Below are positions 28,738-36,368 of a stretch of DNA of 64,000 bases, piece by piece; position 1 is the stretch's first letter, and the number at the start of each line of letters is the position of its first letter. The notes under the pieces are model-generated. The model saw only the letters and a list, made by a program, of their open reading frames with translations. It searched no databases and had not been told where the DNA came from. Source of the DNA: Pseudoruegeria sp. SHC-113 (GTDB lineage Bacteria > Pseudomonadota > Alphaproteobacteria > Rhodobacterales > Rhodobacteraceae). The position numbers and the translations under genes were made by a program. Location: the NCBI RefSeq assembly GCF_025376885.1, contig NZ_JAHUBR010000001.1:992001-1056000 (forward strand), given 5' to 3'.

Positions 28738-30729
28738 GTGCAGAAGACACTGCAAATCTCGGTTATCGGGGATGTTGAAATTCGCCTTTCCGGAGAGGCT
28801 GTTCTGACGGGCAAGCGCAAGGCGCTGGCATTGCTCACCTATCTGGCACTCGTTGCCCCGCACCGTTTTCCGCGCAGTGTGGTGGCCGGGCTACTGTGGG
28901 AGGACGTGTCTGAGGCCGCTGCCCGCAACTCGCTGCGCCAGATCCTGTCGGATGTGCGCAAGGCGTTCACCGGCCCCGCCGAGCCGCTGGTGGCGATCGA
29001 CCGGGAAACCATTGGGCTGGATCTCGAAAACACTTCCATCGATGCCGTCACACTGATGGATGACCTGGCGGCGGGCCAGCTGCCGGACGTTCTGCAGGCC
29101 AACCCGGAACTCCCCGACCTGCTCTTCCGTGGGCTGGACGGCATCGGAAGCGAGTTTGATAGCTGGCTGCGCGAGATGCGGCGCGTGTTTGAAGAGCAAC
29201 TGACCGAGCGGCTCGGCAAGCTGATCGAACCCGGGCAAGCCGCGGAAGACATCCGCCTTAAGGCCGCCGGCATCTTGTTGCGGCTCGATCCCTACAACGA
29301 GAAAGCCTGTCGTGTGGTCATGGCGATCTCGGCCGGGCAGGGCGAGACGCGCGAGGCGCTGAAGGCCTATGATGCGCTCTTCCAGCGGCTGGAAGAGGAG
29401 ATGGACATCGAGCCCTCGCCCCAGACGCAGGATCTGGCGGTGAAGATCAAAATGGGAGAGTTCAGCGTTGAACCATCTCCCGCGCCTGCCGCCCCGACTG
29501 CCGGTCCAGCCGGCCCCGCCGCGCCGCTGGGCCAAAACGGCCCGCCCCGGCTGGCGGTTTTCCCCTTTCAGAACCTCGGCCCGGATGACGTGCCGGATTA
29601 CTTCGTGGATGGCATCCTTGAGGATACCGTCTGCATGCTCGCCTCCCTGAAGGAGCCGCGGGTTCTGTCCTCCAACTCCACGCGCGGGGTGAACCTGCGC
29701 GAGCGCTCCGCGCAGGATCGCGCGCGGGATCTTGGGGCCAATTACACGGTCTTCGGCAGCATCCGCCGCGCGCATCAGCGCTATCATATCTCGGTGCAAC
29801 TGGTGGAAGTGGGCACCGAGCTTGTGGAATGGGCGCGGACCTATACCGCCAGCGAGAACGAGCTGTTTGACATCCAGAGCCATATCGCGGGCTCTATCGC
29901 CAACCGGCTGCAGCCCTCCGTGCAAACGGCCGAACTGCGCCGTACCAACGGCTTCAAACCGGCCGATCTTTCCGCTTATCACCTGACCCTGCGCGCTAAG
30001 GAGCTGGCCTTCCGGCTCAACCGCGAAAGCTTCGGCGAAGCGCGCGATCTGCTGGTGATGGCGGCGGAAAAGGATCCGACCTTCGCCCCCACCTTCATCG
30101 CCCTGACGGATTGGTATTCGATCAGCCTCGGGCAGGGCTGGTCCTCCGATGTGGGCAAGGATTGGCGCGCCTTGGAAGACGCCGCCTCGCAGGCACTGCG
30201 CCTGAGCGGCGAAAGCGGCCGCGCGCTGGCGATGTATGCCCACAACCGCGCCATCCACGGCGGGGCGCGCTCTGTCTCTCACCAGATGCTGGAGCGGGCG
30301 CTGGAGCATTCCCCCAGCGACGCTGAAACCCTGCTCTGGACGGTGCCGACCTTCGCCTTTCAGGGGCAGGCCGCTCTTGCGGTGCAGAACGGGCAGCGCG
30401 CGATGACGCTTTCGCCGCAGGATCCCTTCATGTTCCGCTACGAGCATTTCCTCAGCATCGCGCAATATGTGGAAGGCAACTACGAGGAAGCCGCGCGGCT
30501 TGGGCTGGACAGCTACGAGAAGAACCCCTCCTACACGTCAAACCTGCGGATGACGGCGGCCTCGCTCATGGAAACGGGCCGCACCGGCGAAGCACAGGAG
30601 CTCGTGGCCGTGATGAAGCGGCTCGATCCCGACTATTCCCTTCAGAAATTTCAGGAAAACCAACCCTTTGACGATCCGAAAGTGGGGCAGCGCTATGTGA
30701 CTGTCCTACGGGATGCGGGGCTGGATTGA
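28738..30729 (+). CDS. SARP/BTAD-type transcriptional regulator with TolB-like domain and TPR tail
   Basis: A 663-residue protein with a GTG start at 28738. Domains in order: a winged-helix DNA-binding region (1-95; LSGEAVLTGKRKALALLTYLAL and LRQILSDVRKAF), a bacterial transcriptional activation domain of SARP type (about 96-245; LLRLDPYNEKACRVVMAI...ALKAYDALFQRLEEEMDIEPS), a Pro/Ala linker (246-265), a TolB-N/FlgO-like domain (about 268-400; RLAVFPFQNLGPDDVPDYFVDGILEDT) and TPR-like helices to the end. The same domain set occurs in soluble signal-responsive regulators. No membrane segment is visible. It precedes the PAP2 and protease genes on the same strand, separated by an 85-nt promoter-like gap, so it probably controls them. 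Target and signal are unknown. Confidence 0.85.
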   Translation: MQKTLQISVIGDVEIRLSGEAVLTGKRKALALLTYLALVAPHRFPRSVVAGLLWEDVSEAAARNSLRQILSDVRKAFTGPAEPLVAIDRETIGLDLENTSIDAVTLMDDLAAGQLPDVLQANPELPDLLFRGLDGIGSEFDSWLREMRRVFEEQLTERLGKLIEPGQAAEDIRLKAAGILLRLDPYNEKACRVVMAISAGQGETREALKAYDALFQRLEEEMDIEPSPQTQDLAVKIKMGEFSVEPSPAPAAPTAGPAGPAAPLGQNGPPRLAVFPFQNLGPDDVPDYFVDGILEDTVCMLASLKEPRVLSSNSTRGVNLRERSAQDRARDLGANYTVFGSIRRAHQRYHISVQLVEVGTELVEWARTYTASENELFDIQSHIAGSIANRLQPSVQTAELRRTNGFKPADLSAYHLTLRAKELAFRLNRESFGEARDLLVMAAEKDPTFAPTFIALTDWYSISLGQGWSSDVGKDWRALEDAASQALRLSGESGRALAMYAHNRAIHGGARSVSHQMLERALEHSPSDAETLLWTVPTFAFQGQAALAVQNGQRAMTLSPQDPFMFRYEHFLSIAQYVEGNYEEAARLGLDSYEKNPSYTSNLRMTAASLMETGRTGEAQELVAVMKRLDPDYSLQKFQENQPFDDPKVGQRYVTVLRDAGLD

Positions 30730-30738
30730 GCGTGGGGC

Positions 30739-30750
30739 TTAACCTTTAAC
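30739..30750 (+). promoter_or_regulatory. TTAACCTTTAAC direct repeat upstream of the NGGV/PAP2 gene
   Basis: TTAACC followed by TTTAAC, a tandem heptamer-like arrangement as SARP proteins often bind. The core TTAACCTT also occurs at 28439-28446 before the SARP-type gene. A possible -10 (TATAAA, near 30795) follows. Confidence 0.35.
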
Positions 30751-30814
30751 GATTGGATCACACTCGCCTCACACGTGTTCATTTTTAAACGTGCTATAAA
30801 TCAGGGAGACGACG

Positions 30815-31807
30815 ATGGTCGGATATTTGAACGGCGGTGTGAATGGCGGCGTTAACGGAGGTGTTAACGGCGGGGTGAATGGTGGCGTGAACGGCGGCGT
30901 CAACGGCGGGGTCAACGGGGGCGTGTCCACAAGCCCCTACGCCATTGGCGGCGCGCCCCTGCATATTCCAATCGTGGATTCGCTGAGCAACGTCGACGAC
31001 AAGCCCTTCGCGATGATCACCGATGTGGAATTCCCGGAAGCAGCCTGGGCGGCGAGCCTGAAGGCGCAGCTGATCGTCAACAAGTTCTGCAAGACGGATT
31101 GGGACGATCCCGCCACCGGCATTCAGGGCACCGCGCCTGACAATTCGGCGGCCGCCATCGAGGCCGAGATCCAGAAGCTGATCCATGAGCGCAATTACCT
31201 GCGCGGCCAGCGCGTGGGCGAGATCCTCGCGCAGGTGGATGGCTCGGAGCTCTACTGGTCCAACCTTCTGATGGCGGGGGCCAACAACCGCCCGCGCACC
31301 GCCGAGCTGATCGCCTGCGGCATGATGATCGGCACCGTTGTGGCGATGCATTTCAAGCACAAGTGGAAGCGCGCCCGGCCGAGCCAGGTGTTCCCGGCGA
31401 TCATGCCCGCCATCCCCACGCCGCGCCATCCCTCCTACCCGAGCGGCCATGCCACGCAGTCTTTCCTCGTGATGCAGCTTCTGGCCGCCGTGCTGCCCGG
31501 CGAGAAGGACAACGTGATGTTCCCCTACATCCGCTCCATGGCCGATCGCATCGCCCACAACCGCGAGGTGGCCGGGGTGCATTTCGGCTCGGATTCCGAT
31601 GAGGGCGAGCGTCTGGCGCAGGAAGTCTATGAGCGTTACCTGACGCAGCTTGCCCCGCTGCAGGATCTGATCACGGCGGCGAAGGCGGAATGGGTGGATG
31701 TGGCCTCCACGCTGCCACTGAAGGATTCCGGCGAGCTGGACGGTCCGCCCAATGTCTCCAAGCAGATCGCGCGGGATTTGGCCAATGATCTGGCAAAGGA
31801 TGCATGA
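30815..31807 (+). CDS. Vanadium haloperoxidase-type PAP2 protein with N-terminal NGGV repeats
   Basis: A 330-residue protein. Residues 6-37 are eight perfect NGGV tetrapeptides; the rest is a PAP2/vanadium-dependent haloperoxidase-like domain. The active-site triad of motifs is intact: KHKWKRARPSQ (K-x6-RP), YPSGHATQ (SGH) and REVAGVHFGSDSDEG (R-x5-H). Such enzymes are phosphatases or halide oxidisers depending on vanadate binding; the sequence does not decide. There is no signal peptide and no membrane segment, unlike lipid-phosphate PAP2 proteins. AGGGAG precedes the ATG. It is followed after 3 nt by the papain-like protease gene, so both are co-expressed. The repeat has no known function that I can name; linker, secretion or protease-target roles are guesses. 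Confidence 0.85.
   Translation: MVGYLNGGVNGGVNGGVNGGVNGGVNGGVNGGVNGGVSTSPYAIGGAPLHIPIVDSLSNVDDKPFAMITDVEFPEAAWAASLKAQLIVNKFCKTDWDDPATGIQGTAPDNSAAAIEAEIQKLIHERNYLRGQRVGEILAQVDGSELYWSNLLMAGANNRPRTAELIACGMMIGTVVAMHFKHKWKRARPSQVFPAIMPAIPTPRHPSYPSGHATQSFLVMQLLAAVLPGEKDNVMFPYIRSMADRIAHNREVAGVHFGSDSDEGERLAQEVYERYLTQLAPLQDLITAAKAEWVDVASTLPLKDSGELDGPPNVSKQIARDLANDLAKDA
30830..30925 (+). repeat. In-frame 12-nt repeat encoding (NGGV)8
   Basis: Eight consecutive 12-nt units AAY-GGN-GGN-GTN. Codons vary between units (AAC/AAT, GGC/GGT/GGA/GGG, GTG/GTT/GTC) while all eight peptides are identical. Confidence 0.95.
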
Positions 31808-31810
31808 GCC

Positions 31811-32764
31811 ATGGGCCGCGATATTCTGGACAATGATTTCGGCACCGGCGGGGGGCTGCCCTCGCCCACGGTGACGGCCGCCATCTGCGCGCAAGGCTAT
31901 GCGCAGGGCGTGCTTGATACGTTCAACGCCACCCGTCCGCTGGATGATCGCGCCGCGATCGATTTGGTGGACGGCATGGACTGGCCCGCCCGCGATCAGT
32001 GGCGGCGCGGCACCTGCACGGCCTTTGCGGCGGCGGCGCTGGCGGAGTTCACGCAGGCCAAGGCCTGCGGCAGTTTCGAGAGCTTCTCGCCGGAGTTCCT
32101 GTATTGGTGCATGCGCAAGGAGGAAGGCTACACGCCCGATCCGGGGATGCCCTACTACGATCTTGGGGCGACGAAGCTTGAGCAGGCCAAGCGCGTTCTG
32201 GCCGATCTCGGGGCCTGTCGCGAGAAATACGCCCCCTATGTGCTCAACCCGGCCACGCTGATGCGCCGGCCTTCGCAGGCGGCGTGGGACGATGCCAAGG
32301 CGCATCGGTTCGAAACCGTGATCTACGATGATTTCGAGGGCCGAGGCCCGGATTTCGACGTGGCGCACACGATCTATGAAGAGCTGGCGGCAGGCCGCCC
32401 GGTGGCCGTGGGCCTACCCGTCTTTGGCTACAAGGGCAACCGCGCGCTGGACAACTGGACCAACAGCCGGACGATGAACACCGGCCGCGTGATGGGCCCG
32501 GTGAACGAGCCCGATCTGGTGGATCCGGAGGAGGTCGTGTCAGGCCATGTTGTCTGTATCACCGGTTACCAGCCTGATCCGGGCAGCGTGGCGGGGGGCT
32601 GGTTCATCTTCAAGAACAGCTGGGCCGCGCGGTTCAACGATCCGGTGATGATCTACCATGAGAACACCGTGCCCCGGATCAAGCGGCGCGGCTACGGGGC
32701 TGTGTCCGTGGCCCATGTACTGGGCTACACGCTGGAGCTTCTGAGCGTGAAGGTGAAGGCTTAG
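31811..32764 (+). CDS. Papain-like (C1 family) cysteine protease
   Basis: A 317-residue putative protease. The papain-type catalytic set is visible in order: oxyanion Gln63 and nucleophile Cys69 in DQWRRGTCTAFAAAA, His246 in VVSGHVVCITGY, and Asn269 in FIFKNSWAARF (papain KNSWG). Between them is a long insert. The N-terminal 55 residues (including GTGGGLPSPT) could be a short propeptide. There is no signal peptide, so it is cytoplasmic or exported by an unusual route. AAGGA lies ten bases before the ATG and the upstream PAP2 gene stops 3 nt earlier. The pairing with an NGGV-repeat protein suggests that protein could be a substrate, which is conjecture. Confidence 0.85.
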   Translation: MGRDILDNDFGTGGGLPSPTVTAAICAQGYAQGVLDTFNATRPLDDRAAIDLVDGMDWPARDQWRRGTCTAFAAAALAEFTQAKACGSFESFSPEFLYWCMRKEEGYTPDPGMPYYDLGATKLEQAKRVLADLGACREKYAPYVLNPATLMRRPSQAAWDDAKAHRFETVIYDDFEGRGPDFDVAHTIYEELAAGRPVAVGLPVFGYKGNRALDNWTNSRTMNTGRVMGPVNEPDLVDPEEVVSGHVVCITGYQPDPGSVAGGWFIFKNSWAARFNDPVMIYHENTVPRIKRRGYGAVSVAHVLGYTLELLSVKVKA

Positions 32765-32804
32765 GAGAAAGGTTGAGAAGGGCTGACCCTGCCCGTTGGG
32801 GGCG

Positions 32805-32833
32805 GTCGGGGGCTGCCCGGCGTGCCGCCGGGC
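32805..32833. repeat. Dispersed repeat family 2 copy; hairpin between convergent protease and SDR genes
   Basis: GGTCGGGGGCTGCCCGGC at 32805-32822 nearly repeats the element at 8511; GCCCGGCG-TGC-CGCCGGGC (32815-32833) forms a perfect 8-bp stem. It probably terminates both transcripts. Confidence 0.6.
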
Positions 32834-32849
32834 AAAGGGGCGCTTCACC

Positions 32850-33605
32850 CTAGTAATGGCTCGTGTAGCCGCCATCCACGGCCAGAACCTGCCCCGTCAC
32901 ATAAGAGGCTTCCTCAGAAGCCAGAAACAGCGCCGCCGGGGCCAGTTCTGGCGGCTCGCCCCAGCGCTTGAGCGCGGTTGCCGCTTCCAGCCGCGCTTGT
33001 ATCTTCGGATCCTGCGCGGCTTTCGCATTGGGGGCGGTGCGGAAAAAGCCCGGCGCGATGGCGTTTACGGTGATCCCGTGAGGGCCAAGCTCTGCCGCCA
33101 GAGCTTTCGTCATCCCGTTCACTCCGGCCTTGGCCGATGTATAGGCCGCATCGCCACTCTGGGCGATGATCCCGGCAATCGACGAGATGTTGATAATCCG
33201 CCCTCGCGTGCCGCCCGTTACCATCAGCCGCGCCGCCTGTTGGGCCAGCAGGAAGGGCGCCACAAGATCGGCGTTGATCAGCCGCGCCACATCGGCGGCG
33301 TTGAAATCGGCGAGCGCCCGGCGGTCACGTAGCCCGACGTTGTTGACAAGGATGTCCAGCCCGCCCGGCGTAAACTGCGCCATGGTGGCTTCGATGGCCT
33401 CAGGCGATGTGGCGTCAAAGGGCAGGGGGCGGGCGTGGCCCTCGATGCCCGACATCGCAAGCGCGCAGCTTTCTGGGCTGCGGCCATTCACCAAAACATG
33501 CGCACCCTGCCGGGCAAAGAGCTTTGCAATCTCGAACCCAAGCCCGCTGGTGGCCCCGGTGATCAGGGCGGTTTTTCCGGTGAGACTGAAGGCGGCAGGA
33601 TGCAT
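32850..33605 (-). CDS. SDR family oxidoreductase, gluconate 5-dehydrogenase-like
   Basis: A 251-residue classical short-chain dehydrogenase: cofactor motif TGATSGLG (about 16-23), NNVG in place of NNAG, Ser in NISSIAGI, catalytic YTSAK, and C-terminal VTGQVLAVDGGYTSHY. Gly-rich and Arg positions (VNGRSPE) suggest NADP(H). The pattern and the LTGKTALITGATSGLG start resemble gluconate 5-dehydrogenases and polyol/ketose reductases. It lies 30 nt downstream of the lacI gene in the same transcript, divergent from the ABC/DhaKL operon, so it likely interconverts the polyol or ketose taken up there. The substrate is not identifiable. Confidence 0.87.
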   Translation of the reverse strand: MHPAAFSLTGKTALITGATSGLGFEIAKLFARQGAHVLVNGRSPESCALAMSGIEGHARPLPFDATSPEAIEATMAQFTPGGLDILVNNVGLRDRRALADFNAADVARLINADLVAPFLLAQQAARLMVTGGTRGRIINISSIAGIIAQSGDAAYTSAKAGVNGMTKALAAELGPHGITVNAIAPGFFRTAPNAKAAQDPKIQARLEAATALKRWGEPPELAPAALFLASEEASYVTGQVLAVDGGYTSHY

Positions 33606-33635
33606 GGGCGGCTCCGGTAAGGTGATCCCCCTGTC

Positions 33636-34673
33636 CTAGGGCAGATTCTCGCGGATGACGATCTCCAACCGGATCTTTTCCTGCGCTTCGATGATCTGCG
33701 TGCCATCGCAGGTGGCGCGCAGCACGCGGATGGCGCTGCGCACGATATGGCCCACGTTCTGCGTGATCACCGCATCCACCACGCCGCTTTCCAGCCCACG
33801 CCTTGTGGAGTCCGTCAGTTCATGGGCGATCACCGTCACCTGCTGAGAAAGCCCCACTGCCTTCAGTACCCGGCTGACCTCACGGTTGCCTGCGCCCATC
33901 ACGTAGAGCCCCGTCACATCGCCGCGCCCTTCCAGCGCGCGGGGCAAAAGCGCGGCGATATAGGCCATGTCGTCCCGGCCTTCGAGCGAGGGCAGCACGG
34001 TGATCTCGGGGAAGGACTCGGCCATGACCTGATCGAAGCCAAAGCGCCGCTCAAGGCTGTCGCGCGCCTGCATGGAATTCACCAGAACCATCACACGATG
34101 CGCACCGGGGCCTAGAAACCGCCCCATCAGCGCGCCCGCCGTGCGCCCGGCCTGCACGTTGTCCACGCCAACGAAATGATCCCGGTCGGAGTTCGGCTGA
34201 TCCGAGACCAGCGTCACCACCGCGCGGTCCTGTTCCTTCAGATGGCGGATCGCATCGCGCACGGGCGGGGTTTCCGGCGCCAGGATCGCCACGCCATCCA
34301 CCGCTTGGCTGGCCAGTTCATCGAGCCGCGCGGCGATCTGATGCGGGTCATGGCCGGGCACGGGCAGGATCGTCACCCGCGTGCGGTCCAGCCGGGAGAG
34401 CGTGGCGACCTCGTTCACCATGTCGCGCACCGATTGCAGGAACAGGCTGTCGCCATCGGGCAATACGAAGACGAAATGATACTCCCGCCGACGCGCCAGA
34501 TTGGCGGCGGTGATGTCGCGCACATAGCCGATCTTGGCGATAGCGGCGTTGACCTTCTCTACCGTCTTCTTGCGCACGCCGGGGCGTTCGTTGAGCACGC
34601 GATCCACCGTCGCAAGGCTCACTCCGGCCTCTTTCGCGATGTCGTTGACGGTTGGCCTTCCCACGCTGCTCAC
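33636..34673 (-). CDS. LacI family transcriptional regulator of the polyol/sugar ABC operon
   Basis: A 345-residue LacI-type repressor with helix-turn-helix RPTVNDIAKEAGVSLATVDRVLNERPGV and a full effector domain of the ribose-binding type. The GTG at 34673 is used here; a GTG at 34664 has a better-spaced GGAAGA and may be the true start. It is divergent from the binding-protein gene and faces two 16-bp dyads with central CG at 34803 and 34833, the expected operator form for this family. It is transcribed with the SDR gene downstream. The Asp in ATVDRVLNE, where most family members have Ser, is typical of the subgroup regulating ribose/inositol-like systems. Confidence 0.92.
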   Translation of the reverse strand: MSSVGRPTVNDIAKEAGVSLATVDRVLNERPGVRKKTVEKVNAAIAKIGYVRDITAANLARRREYHFVFVLPDGDSLFLQSVRDMVNEVATLSRLDRTRVTILPVPGHDPHQIAARLDELASQAVDGVAILAPETPPVRDAIRHLKEQDRAVVTLVSDQPNSDRDHFVGVDNVQAGRTAGALMGRFLGPGAHRVMVLVNSMQARDSLERRFGFDQVMAESFPEITVLPSLEGRDDMAYIAALLPRALEGRGDVTGLYVMGAGNREVSRVLKAVGLSQQVTVIAHELTDSTRRGLESGVVDAVITQNVGHIVRSAIRVLRATCDGTQIIEAQEKIRLEIVIRENLP

Positions 34674-34802
34674 TCTTCCATTTACAGTTTGTTAACCATT
34701 TTGCCCCATGCCGGGATGCGCGCCGCCAGAAACAGGCGCAGGGCATTCTTGTCAAGTTTACAAGCACATATTGCCCATCCTTCCCACCGCTGTCGAGAAA
34801 AA

Positions 34803-34820
34803 TGAGGTGCGTACCTCAGA
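34803..34820. promoter_or_regulatory. Candidate LacI-type operator O1
   Basis: TGAGGTGCGTACCTCAGA: the first 16 bases are a dyad with central CG and 7 of 8 matching half-site bases. The same element is repeated exactly 30 bp later. Confidence 0.65.
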
Positions 34821-34832
34821 AAATTCTAGACG

Positions 34833-34850
34833 TGAGGGGCGTACCTCAGA
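34833..34850. promoter_or_regulatory. Candidate LacI-type operator O2
   Basis: TGAGGGGCGTACCTCAGA differs from O1 at one base. The 30-bp period places both on the same face of the helix, about 83 bp before the binding-protein start. Confidence 0.65.
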
Positions 34851-34933
34851 TAACTCATACATTAGGCACGAGGGAATCGCTTTGCCATGGTTTCGGCGGG
34901 GCGGGCGTGCCTTCCATTCTGGGAGGAGATAAA

Positions 34934-36253
34934 ATGACCTATAAGACAAAAGCTGCCGTTTCCGCCTTGGCACTCGCGGCCGCCGGCTTCGGCTCCGCCG
35001 CACAGGCCGACGATCTGACGCTCTGTTGGGCGGCCTGGGATCCGGCCAACGCGCTGGTGGAACTGTCCAAGGATTTCGAGGAGAAATCCGGCCATTCGAT
35101 GAGCTTCGAGTTCATCCCCTGGCCCAACTTCGCGGACCGGATGCTCAACGAGCTGAACTCCGGCGGCAAGCTCTGTGACCTGCTGATCGGCGACAGCCAG
35201 TGGATCGGCGGCGGTGCCGAGAACGGCCACTACGTGAAGCTCAACGATTTCTTCGACGCCGAAGGCATCAGCATGGACGATTTCGCCCCGGCGACCGTCT
35301 ACGCCTATTCTACATGGCCCAAAGGCAGCCCGAACTACTACGCGCTGCCCGCCATGGGCGATGCGAACGGCTGGTTCTACCGCAAGGACTGGTTTGAAAA
35401 CGAAGAGATCCGCGCGGCCTACAAGGAAGCCACCGGCAACGAGCTGGGCGAGCCCAAAAGCCAGAAAGAGCTGATGGAGATCGCCAAGTTCTTCCAGGGA
35501 CGTGAGATCGACGGCAACACCGTTTACGGCGCTTCGATCTTCACCGAGCGCGGCTCGGAAGGCATCACCATGGGCGCGACTGGCGCGCTCTATGCCTGGG
35601 GCTTCAAGTATGAGAACGAGCCCGGTTCCTACGATATGGAAGGGGCGGTGAACTCGCCCGAAGCCATCGAGGCGCTGGAGTTCTACAAGGCGCTTTATGA
35701 ATGCTGCACCCCGCCGGGCTACACCAACTCCTACATGGGGGAATCGCTCGATGCCTTCAAATCCGGGCAGGTGGCGATGGCGATGAACTGGTTCGCCTTC
35801 TTCCCCGGCCTCTATCAGGATCCGGACGTGGGCGGCGACAAGATCGACTTCTTCGTCAACCCGCCGCAGAACCAGCCAGGCTCCACGCTGGGCGGGCAGG
35901 GCATCTCGGTCGTCAGCTACTCCGAGAAGCAGGACGCAGCGCTTGAGTATATCAAGTGGTTCGCCGATCCCGCGATCCAGGCCCGTTGGTGGGAGCTGGG
36001 TGGCTACTCTGCCCATAACGACGTGCTGAACGATCCGGGCTTCGTGGACAGCCAGCCTTTTGCGGGGGACTTCCTCGAAGCCATGCAAAACGTGCAGGAT
36101 TTCTGGCAGGAGCCGGCCTATGCCGAACTGCTGCTGGCGATGCAGAAGCGCCTGCATGACTACATCGTGGCCGATCAGGGCACGGCGGAAGAGGCGTTGA
36201 ACCTGCTGATCGAGGATTGGACGGAAACCTTCGAAGACGAAGGCAAACTCTAA
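34934..36253 (+). CDS. Sugar/polyol ABC transporter substrate-binding protein
   Basis: A 439-residue periplasmic binding protein of the CUT1 class. The signal peptide covers residues 1-25 (cleavage after AQA). ATG 34934 is set by GGAGGAG at 34922-34928; in-frame ATGs far upstream would place the signal peptide inside the protein. Family-like regions include LCWAAWDPANALVELSKDFEEKSGH, DLLIGDSQWIGGGAENGHY and QPGSTLGGQGISVVSYSEKQDAALEYIKWF. It is the first gene of a seven-gene operon with two permeases, a small membrane protein, two ATPases and DhaKL. By the companion genes its ligand is a polyol or ketose related to dihydroxyacetone or glycerol metabolism. Confidence 0.9.
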   Translation: MTYKTKAAVSALALAAAGFGSAAQADDLTLCWAAWDPANALVELSKDFEEKSGHSMSFEFIPWPNFADRMLNELNSGGKLCDLLIGDSQWIGGGAENGHYVKLNDFFDAEGISMDDFAPATVYAYSTWPKGSPNYYALPAMGDANGWFYRKDWFENEEIRAAYKEATGNELGEPKSQKELMEIAKFFQGREIDGNTVYGASIFTERGSEGITMGATGALYAWGFKYENEPGSYDMEGAVNSPEAIEALEFYKALYECCTPPGYTNSYMGESLDAFKSGQVAMAMNWFAFFPGLYQDPDVGGDKIDFFVNPPQNQPGSTLGGQGISVVSYSEKQDAALEYIKWFADPAIQARWWELGGYSAHNDVLNDPGFVDSQPFAGDFLEAMQNVQDFWQEPAYAELLLAMQKRLHDYIVADQGTAEEALNLLIEDWTETFEDEGKL

Positions 36254-36275
36254 GCCGCACCGAACTCTCCCGGGT

Positions 36276-36296
36276 GGCCCGCCAGCACGGCGGGCC
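36276..36296 (+). terminator. Intercistronic hairpin between binding-protein and first permease gene
   Basis: GGCCCGCC-AGCAC-GGCGGGCC, a perfect 8-bp stem 23 nt after the binding-protein stop. No T-run follows. It is expected to favour the upstream mRNA segment. Confidence 0.6.
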
Positions 36297-36368
36297 GCCT
36301 GATCCCGAGGGCGTCCGCCGGCATGGCGCGGGCGGGCGCTCCCCCTTTGCCTTTCAACTGGATGCGAG

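Noticed and set aside
30830-30925. Regular 12-nt repeats considered as a CRISPR array or non-coding satellite
   Set aside because: Units are contiguous with no spacers, are in frame, and encode identical NGGV peptides within a well-formed gene.
31811-32764. Caspase-like or transglutaminase identity for the protease
   Set aside because: The order Gln-Cys, His, Asn-Ser-Trp with papain-type context (GTCTAFA, SGHVV, KNSW) fits family C1 better than these.
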